Shown: positions 58,534 to 64,000 of the stretch, piece after piece
Position numbering within the stretch: the stretch's first letter is position 1
How the letters are laid out: each line of letters begins with the position of its first letter
Origin: Cupriavidus sp. UYMMa02A
Lineage (GTDB): Bacteria; Pseudomonadota; Gammaproteobacteria; Burkholderiales; Burkholderiaceae
DNA length: 64,000 nucleotides
Assembly: GCA_001725945.1 (NCBI GenBank)
Contig: LRMT01000034.1
Span: forward strand, 62,001 to 126,000
Reading direction: 5' to 3'
Program-made: the position numbers and the translations under genes
Notes under the pieces: model-generated
What the model saw: only the letters and a program-made list of their open reading frames with translations
Database searches by the model: none
Told to the model about the DNA's origin: nothing

Positions 58534-60906
58534 ATGAGCGAAGCACAGAACGGTAGTGCAACCCGGTATATCGGCAAATCCGTCAAGCGCCGCGAAGACA
58601 AGCGCCTGATGAGTGGTCAGGGCAGGTTTACGGACGACCATCAGTTCCCGGGAATGGTGTTCGCGGCGTTTGTGCGTTCACCCTATGCCCATGCCAATGT
58701 GGGCGACATCGACACTTCGGCGGCACGGGCACTGCCCGGCGTGATCGGCGTGCTGACCTATGCGGACATCCAGGGCAAGGTCGGCGATATCCGGCCGAAC
58801 TGGGTGGTGGGCAACTTGAAGGTTCCCCCGCACCTCCACTCGCGGCCGGACGCGCGCGGTATGTCGGGGAGGCCGTGGCAATGGTAGTGGCGCAGACACG
58901 CGAAATCGCCGCTGACGCCGCCGAGCTCGTCACGGTCGCCTACGAAGAACTGCCGCCTGTCGTCGATGCGGAAGCCGCGCTGGCAGACACGGCGCCCCAG
59001 CTTCACGATAACGTGCCGGGCAACCACATCGGCGTGTTCCGGATGAAGGGCGGCAATTACGAGGATGCGCTGAAGCAGGCCGACCGGGTCGTGTCGATCC
59101 GGCTGGTGAACCAGCGGCTGATACCCAGCCCGCTCGAGCCGCGGGCCTGTGCGCGAACTTCGACCCGGTCGATGAGCGTCTGACGTTTATCGTTCCGACA
59201 CAGGTGCCGCATATGTCGAGGCGGTGGCTGGCGGAAACACTCGGCTGGCCCGAGAACCGGGTCCGGATCGTGGCGCCCGATATCGGCGGCGGATTCGGCG
59301 CAAAGATGCATTTCTATGCGGAGGAAGTGCTCGTGGCGTTCGCGTCCAGGCACTTTAGCAGGCCGGTGAGCTGGACCGAGACGCGCAGTGAGAACTGTGT
59401 CGCGACGACACACGGCCGGGCGCATACCGAGTACGTGGAAGCGCCCGTGACCCGCGACGGCAAGGTGCTGGGGCTACGCCTGCGGTCGTTTGCCAACCTC
59501 GGTGCCTACCTGTCGAATATGGCGACAGGGATTCCTACCATCAATACCGCCAACTACGTCACTGGCAATTATCAGATTTCGTCGGTCGACCTGGAAGTGA
59601 ACCTGGTGACGACCAATACCACGCCGGTCGATGCCTACCGCGGTGCCGGGCGGCCGGAAGCCGCCTATATCATCGAGCGGATGATGGAGCTATCGCCGGG
59701 GAACTGGAGATCGACCCCGTGGAGCTGCGGCGGCGCAACCTGGTGCAGCCGCATCAGTTTCCGTATCTGCCGCACGACGGTGCGCGCGGCAAATGGGACT
59801 CCGGCGACTACGAGGCGTGCCTGAACAAGGCGACCGAACTCATCGGCTACAGGCGCTGGCGCGAGGAGCAGGCATCCCTGCGGCAGCAGGGTCGATACAT
59901 CGGCATCGGCGTGATCTGCTATCTCGAACTGGTGGGCGTGGGCATTTCGCCGATGATGGAGAAGGTAGGGTTCAACCGGGGCGGCTGGGAGAGCGCACAT
60001 ATCCGTGTGCATTCTGATGGCAAGGTGACGCTCTTCAGTGGCTCAATGCCGCAAGGGCACGGCCATGCCACCAGCTTTGCGCAGATCGTTGCCGAAGCGC
60101 TTCAGTTACCGATGGAGGATATCGATGTCGTTCAGGGCGACACCGATCGCGTGCTCGCGGGCCATGGCACGTTCAACTCGCGCTCCATGCCCGTAGGAGG
60201 AAGCGCGGCCTTTACCGCCGCGGGCAAGATCCTGGCGAAAGCGCGGCGGATTGCCGCGTTTATGCTCGAAGTTCCGGAGGAGGAGGTGCAATATGCGGAT
60301 GGCCATTTCTCGGGCACAGGCAATCCCACCGTTCTTTCTTTCCCGCAGGTCGCAAGAATGGCGTACCTCGCGCACAAGCTGCCCCGGGATGTCGAAGCAG
60401 GGCTGGATGAGCGCGTCTTCTATGAGCCGGTCGCCCTGGGAGCGCCGAATGGCTGCCATGCCGTGGTCGTGGAGGTCGATGCAGAGACCGGTGTGGTGAC
60501 GATCCTGGACTATGTGGCCGTGGATGATGTCGGCGTCATGATCAACCCCATGCTGTGCCACGGCCAGATGCATGGCGGGATTGCCCAGGGGATCGGGCAG
60601 GCCCTGTACGAAGAGGCGAAGTATGACGAGGCGGGGCAGTTGCTGTCGGGCTCGCTGCTCGACTATGGCTTTCCGCGCATTGAGCAGATCCCGCGCATGC
60701 GCACTGGCTTCCATGTCTCTCCGGCACCGTCGAACCCGCTGGGAGTCAAGGGTATCGGTGAGGCCGGCTGTGTCGGCGCGCCACCCGCGGTCGTCGCTGC
60801 GGTATGCGACGCATTGAAGCCGTTCGGCATCACCCATCTTGATATGCCCCTGACGCCGCCGAAGGTCTGGCGAGCCATCCACGAGACTAGCCGGAGCCAA
60901 GCATGA
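58534..60906 (+). CDS. Molybdenum hydroxylase large subunit (CoxL/aldehyde-oxidase-like, form II), three frame breaks
   Basis: About 791 residues, carrying the molybdenum-cytosine-dinucleotide cofactor. Visible are [40 protein letters not shown], the active-site loop [40 protein letters not shown] and the catalytic Glu in [19 protein letters not shown]. The AYRGAGRPE loop lacks the Cys of true CO dehydrogenase (form I AYRCSFR), so this is an aldehyde, N-heterocycle or aromatic hydroxylase. Frames change near 58860, 59140 and 59700, each one missing base. The stop overlaps the CoxM start (ATGA). Confidence 0.87.
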
Positions 60907-61763
60907 TCCCCTACGAATTCGAATACTTTCGGGCGGGCAGTGTGCGGCAGGCGCTCGCTATGCTGGCGGAGAACCCGGAAGCCAAGATTCTGGCGGGCGG
61001 CCATTCGCTGCTGCCGATGATGAAGCTCAGGCTGGCAAAGCCTGGGCTGCTGGTTGATATCGGTCGCCTGCCGGAGCTGCGCGGGATCGAGATCGGCGAC
61101 GATTCGGTGTCGATCGGCAGCGCCACGACCCACGCGGAACTGGAGGGAAGCGCAGCGCTGAAGCAGGTGGCGCCGCTGTTTTCCCTGGCCGCCGGCGTGA
61201 TCGCCGATCCGACGGTCAGGAACCGTGGAACGATCGGTGGTGCGCTCATGCACGCCGACCCGTCGGCCGACTGGCCGGCTGTAGCGCTTGCGCTGGGTGC
61301 GGAGTTGGAAGTGGTGGGAAAGCAAGGCTCCAGGCGTATCCCCGTGGATGAGTTCTTCGTCGGCTTCATGTCCACGGCCGTGGAGCCCGACGAAGTTCTG
61401 ACGCGCATCCATGTGCCATTGCCGACCCCGGGACGGGTCAGCTACCGCAAGTTTCGCCACCCATCGTCCGGCTACGCGGTCGCTGCCGCCGCCGTCGCGA
61501 TCGACGTTGGCGAGGACGGCTACGCAAGTGGACGGATCGGTATCACCGGTGTTGCCGATACCGCTTTTCGAGCAAGGGAGGGCGAGGGTTTGCTAGAAGG
61601 AAACTTCACTGACCTGCGGGGCAGGGTTGATGCGATCGCGGAAGCAGTGTTCGCCGACGTGAGCCCGCTGGAAGACAACTTCGCCGATGGCGAATACCGG
61701 CTCCAGCTTGGCAAGGTGATGCTGAAACGGGCCCTGCTCGATGTCCTGGAGCAGAGAGGCTGA
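60903..61763 (+). CDS. Molybdenum hydroxylase medium subunit, FAD-binding (CoxM-like)
   Basis: 286 residues, intact. The FAD-binding motif AKILAGGHSLLPMMKLRLAK and the second motif IADPTVRNRGTIGGALMHAD are present, followed by the CO-dehydrogenase flavoprotein C-terminal domain. Its ATG overlaps the large-subunit stop by ATGA. The gene order small-large-medium differs from the coxMSL order of true CO dehydrogenase operons. Confidence 0.92.
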   Translation: MIPYEFEYFRAGSVRQALAMLAENPEAKILAGGHSLLPMMKLRLAKPGLLVDIGRLPELRGIEIGDDSVSIGSATTHAELEGSAALKQVAPLFSLAAGVIADPTVRNRGTIGGALMHADPSADWPAVALALGAELEVVGKQGSRRIPVDEFFVGFMSTAVEPDEVLTRIHVPLPTPGRVSYRKFRHPSSGYAVAAAAVAIDVGEDGYASGRIGITGVADTAFRAREGEGLLEGNFTDLRGRVDAIAEAVFADVSPLEDNFADGEYRLQLGKVMLKRALLDVLEQRG

Positions 61764-61786
61764 GAGGCACCGGGACCTGGGGCAGG

Positions 61787-62599
61787 CTACGACTGTGCGG
61801 CAGTTCGTGACCTTGCCCTCGGCTTGCTCGCCGAGGCATTCGAAGTTCCTGCTGCCACGGCAGCCTTCTTCTGCCTCGCAGCAGCCAGCAGACCGGTCAG
61901 CACGAACTGCTGGACACTTTGCCGCCATTGCGTCAGCGCGATCCTCGGGCGCGGGCTGGGTCCCGCCGGCCTGGCACTGAAGAACATGCTGACACCGTGC
62001 ACGGCAGACCATGCACAGCGCACCATCATGTCGTCGAACTGCTCGGCCAGATCGTTCTCCCGGAAATAGTCCTGGACTCCGCCGGACAATAGCTGGTAAG
62101 ACGCGGTGCCTGCTTCTAGCAGCTCAGGGTATTTCTCCTTTTCCTCGATCTGCGGCCCGAACATCAGGTAGAAAAGGGCAGGGTTCTTGACGGCGAATTC
62201 AATATAGCCATCCATGATCGTGAGCAGCCGCGCCTCGGCGCTCATTTCAGGGGAAAGCCGAGCCCGGCGCACGGCGAGCATTTCTCGGAATCCTTCCGTG
62301 GCGATCGCGGCAAGCAGGCCTTCCTTGTCGGAGAACTGGTTGCGCGGCGCGCCGTGTGAAACTCCGGCGAGCTTTGCCGCGGAGCGCAAGGTCAGTCCGT
62401 GAACGCCTTCGCTGGCCAGGATCTCCCGGCCGCAGCGGATCATTTCTTCCCGGAGGTTGCCGTGGTGGTAGCCTGGCGGATCGGGCGAGTCGTGGACGAG
62501 GTCATGAAATGCCGGTTGCACTGTGGTGTAAGGCCTCCATCTTAGCGCCAACCCATGCTCTTTCCCATGACGCCGCGTGCCGGATGATGGGAGAGCCAT
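61787..62599 (-). CDS. TetR family transcriptional regulator
   Basis: 270 residues, longer than average. The helix-turn-helix lies at about residues 60-95 (LTLRSAAKLAGVSHGAPRNQ, FSDKEGLLAAIATEGFREML), after an N-terminal extension that may be over-called; the true start could be nearer residue 45. The ligand domain includes PALFYLMFGPQIEEKEKYPE, a TetR_C-type pattern. The C-terminal tail is Ala/Lys-rich. It is convergent with coxM. The target is unknown; the 17-bp element is one candidate. Confidence 0.8.
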   Translation of the reverse strand: MALPSSGTRRHGKEHGLALRWRPYTTVQPAFHDLVHDSPDPPGYHHGNLREEMIRCGREILASEGVHGLTLRSAAKLAGVSHGAPRNQFSDKEGLLAAIATEGFREMLAVRRARLSPEMSAEARLLTIMDGYIEFAVKNPALFYLMFGPQIEEKEKYPELLEAGTASYQLLSGGVQDYFRENDLAEQFDDMMVRCAWSAVHGVSMFFSARPAGPSPRPRIALTQWRQSVQQFVLTGLLAAARQKKAAVAAGTSNASASKPRARSRTAAQS

Positions 62600-62635
62600 C
62601 GCGGGCGGAGGGTGCTGCCTTGCCTCGCTTGCCAG

Positions 62636-63082
62636 CTAATGCGACATGGGATCAATGACCTGGATGTCGTCGAAGTTAATCAACGATCCATCGAGGCGCG
62701 TCAGCGGCGGCGCCTCGATTTCCTTGCCGGTCTGTTTGTCCAGGAAGACCCTGGCGCGGCTTCCGGGCTCCGGCGCCCACCGCTCGGCCCATGCCTTGAG
62801 GCTCAGGTACGTCGGCAGGAAATCGCGCGCGCTGCCGGTCAGAAAGTATGCGCAACGTGTGCTGCCTTCGATCGGCCGGCGTGCCAGCAGTCCAAAATCG
62901 GTCATGGCCTGCAGCCTGGCGCTCAGAATATTGGGGGCGATGCCGAGGCGGCGCGCGAATTCCTCGAAGCGCGTCGCGCCGTAATACGCTTCGCGCAGGA
63001 TCAGGATGACCCAGCGCTCGCTAAGCACCGCCGCGGCGTGAGCAACGGAACATGGCATCTTGATGGATGGAGACTGACTCAT
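62636..63082 (-). CDS. HxlR family transcriptional regulator
   Basis: 148 residues, intact. The HxlR pattern is clear: CSVAHAAAVLSERWVILILR, EAYYGATRFEEFARRLGIAP, NILSARLQAMTDFGLLARRP. HxlR proteins are small winged-helix regulators, often of aldehyde or aromatic stress genes. It lies between two TetR genes on the minus strand and is another candidate to bind the 17-bp element. Confidence 0.85.
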   Translation of the reverse strand: MSQSPSIKMPCSVAHAAAVLSERWVILILREAYYGATRFEEFARRLGIAPNILSARLQAMTDFGLLARRPIEGSTRCAYFLTGSARDFLPTYLSLKAWAERWAPEPGSRARVFLDKQTGKEIEAPPLTRLDGSLINFDDIQVIDPMSH

Positions 63083-63110
63083 AGCCGATTGGCTCTGGCG
63101 TGGCGGTGCG

Positions 63111-63662
63111 CTACAGGGACGTCTGGAGTGCCTCCACGATTTCCGTGGACAGCGCTTCCGAGCGGACGGCGCGAGCCAGCACGATACCGCCGACCATGGC
63201 CGCGAGCGTCACGATGGCATCCTTGCGTGAAGTCGTGTCATCGTCGCCCTCAATCAGTTCGACCAGCGAGGTGATTCGCGCCTCGAAACGCCGCCGCGTC
63301 TTGGCATCAAGGCGTGACACATCGGTGCCGAGCGCGGCGATGGCGCAACCGGAACCGGGATTGTCGCGGTGCTTCTTGCTCACATACGCATTCACGATGG
63401 CTTCCTTGCGCCCCTGGGCCGGTGCTGTTGCCGCCGCCTTTTCCAGGAAATCCATGGTCTGGTCGAAGGCGGCATCGACCGCCTCGGCAATCAACGCGTC
63501 CTTGGAATCGAAGTGTGCGTAAAAGCCGCCATGGGTCATGCCCGCGTTCTTCATCAACTGCGCCACGCCGATGCCATTGACACCGTGCTTGCGAAACTCC
63601 GTCGAGGCAGTCTTGACGATGTGTTTATGGGTTTCGGCTTTTTGGTCGAGCGAATAGCGCAT
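63111..63662 (-). CDS. TetR family transcriptional regulator, candidate regulator of the CoxSLM operon
   Basis: 183 residues from the ATG at 63662 (MRYSLDQKAETHKHIVKTAS). The helix-turn-helix is GIGVAQLMKNAGMTHGGFYA, followed by HFDSKDALIAEAVDAAF. An upstream TTG extension to 63698 looks non-coding. A site resembling the CoxS-promoter palindrome lies 41 bases upstream (63703-63724), supporting auto-control and control of the hydroxylase operon. Confidence 0.83.
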   Translation of the reverse strand: MRYSLDQKAETHKHIVKTASTEFRKHGVNGIGVAQLMKNAGMTHGGFYAHFDSKDALIAEAVDAAFDQTMDFLEKAAATAPAQGRKEAIVNAYVSKKHRDNPGSGCAIAALGTDVSRLDAKTRRRFEARITSLVELIEGDDDTTSRKDAIVTLAAMVGGIVLARAVRSEALSTEIVEALQTSL

Positions 63663-63702
63663 GATCGGGCGACAGGGAGAGGAAATGTACCTACACAATA
63701 TA

Positions 63703-63724
63703 TAGCATTACGATCATCATTGCA
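63703..63724. promoter_or_regulatory. TetR-type site upstream of the tetR gene
   Basis: TAGCATTACGATCAT and the following bases match the reverse complement of the CoxS-promoter palindrome at 57969-57990 in 17 of 22 positions by my alignment, including a contiguous ATTACGATCAT core. It overlaps the likely tetR promoter (TATATT on the minus strand). Confidence 0.5.
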
Positions 63725-63846
63725 TAGGGATCCTGCCGGAAGCCGTCGCTCTTGAAATGCAGGCGGCACTCCCACTCAATGCCATGGGGGATAACACCAA
63801 GGGAAACCGTGATCCTTCTTGACCATGCCGGATCGCCTGACTAGCA

Positions 63847-63863
63847 TGTAGACGTTGGATACA
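63847..63863. promoter_or_regulatory. 17-bp element copy 4 (TGTAGACGTTGGATACA)
   Basis: 15 of 17 bases match the consensus TGTAGACAGTGGATACA from 57 kb. It lies 19 bases before the XdhC-like start, linking this gene to the thiolase and CoxG promoters. Confidence 0.55.
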
Positions 63864-63881
63864 TAAGTGGGATGGAGAATC

Positions 63882-64000
63882 ATGGAAGGCGTAGATCTCG
63901 AAGTCTTGAGAAGCAGTGTCCGCTGGGAGGACGAAGGCCACCGTTGCCTGCTGGTGACGGTGGTCCGCACCTGGGGCTCATCGCCGCGACCACCGGGCGC
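63882..64000 (+). CDS. XdhC/CoxI-family molybdenum hydroxylase maturation factor, N-terminal fragment
   Basis: The ATG at 63882 has a GGAG site. The visible part includes MEGVDLEVLRSSVRWEDEGH and LLVTVVRTWGSSPRPPG, the characteristic N-terminal motif of XdhC proteins, which insert or sulfurate the Mo cofactor. It runs off the right edge. It fits the CoxSLM operon and shows that the cluster continues beyond the window. Confidence 0.75.
   Translation, partial: MEGVDLEVLRSSVRWEDEGHRCLLVTVVRTWGSSPRPPG

Noticed and set aside
58534..60906. True aerobic CO dehydrogenase (coxMSL)
   Set aside because: The active-site loop reads AYRGAGRPE rather than the Cys-containing AYRCSFR, and the gene order is small-large-medium.
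1..64000. CRISPR arrays, tRNA or rRNA genes, insertion sequences
   Set aside because: I looked for regular short repeats with spacers, cloverleaf-like stretches and transposase frames and saw none that I could support.

Overview
The window is GC-rich DNA from a betaproteobacterium of the order Burkholderiales. A Cupriavidus- or Ralstonia-like genome fits best: there are three Bug-type (TctC-like) solute receptors without a membrane partner, an OmpC-like porin of the Burkholderiales type, a leucine-degradation (liu) operon headed by an acyl-CoA synthetase, and many small catabolic operons next to their own regulators. The genus is inferred from gene content, not proven.

Layout. 1-5.7 kb: liu operon on the minus strand (acyl-CoA synthetase, isovaleryl-CoA dehydrogenase, methylcrotonyl-CoA carboxylase beta, start of a hydratase) with a divergent TetR regulator and two operator-like palindromes between them. 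5.7-9 kb: a 44-residue exported peptide and a taurine/sulfonate ABC transporter. 9.4-15.4 kb: ProQ-type RNA chaperone, cupin, an S53/S10 pair of acid-active serine peptidases, and a tyrosine recombinase. 15.4-25.9 kb: CapA-like protein with an unknown exported protein, cupin, RidA, creatininase-family amidase, MFS transporter with LysR, an alpha/beta hydrolase, SDR, AraC-type regulator and Ohr. 26.5-28.7 kb: MarR regulator with a Bug receptor. 28.7-47 kb: a long catabolic island on the plus strand around a GntR regulator. It holds an IlvD-type dehydratase, MhpD-like hydratase, FAA hydrolase, fluoroacetate-dehalogenase-like enzyme, YciI protein, BKACE enzyme, DUF485 plus sodium:solute symporter, two enoyl-CoA hydratases, CaiB CoA-transferase, gamma-carbonic-anhydrase-like protein, AMP ligase, MFS transporter, TfdA-like dioxygenase and Bug receptor; a porin follows. 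48-51 kb: SnoaL-like protein, two alpha/beta hydrolases and a tautomerase. 51-57 kb (minus): Bug receptor, acyl-CoA synthetase, two enoyl-CoA hydratases and a thiolase. 57.4-64 kb (plus): CoxG, a three-subunit molybdenum hydroxylase (CoxS/L/M order), TetR, HxlR, TetR and the start of an XdhC-type maturation factor.

The right-hand third looks like one system. A 17-bp element occurs between the thiolase operon and CoxG (three copies) and once more before XdhC. A separate palindrome links the second TetR to the CoxSLM operon. This suggests a molybdenum hydroxylase that oxidises an uptaken (hetero)aromatic or aldehyde-type substrate, with CoA activation and beta-oxidation of the product. The substrate is unknown.

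Sequence quality warning. About half of the genes are broken by single-base frame changes, nearly all of them one missing base, often in a short homopolymer, with intact family sequence on both sides. At least two apparent gene fusions (tauB-tauC and dioxygenase-Bug) vanish if one missing base is restored. This pattern points to sequencing or consensus errors rather than gene decay. I therefore give one full-span CDS per gene and state where each frame changes. All operator, operon and substrate statements are inference from sequence pattern and gene order.
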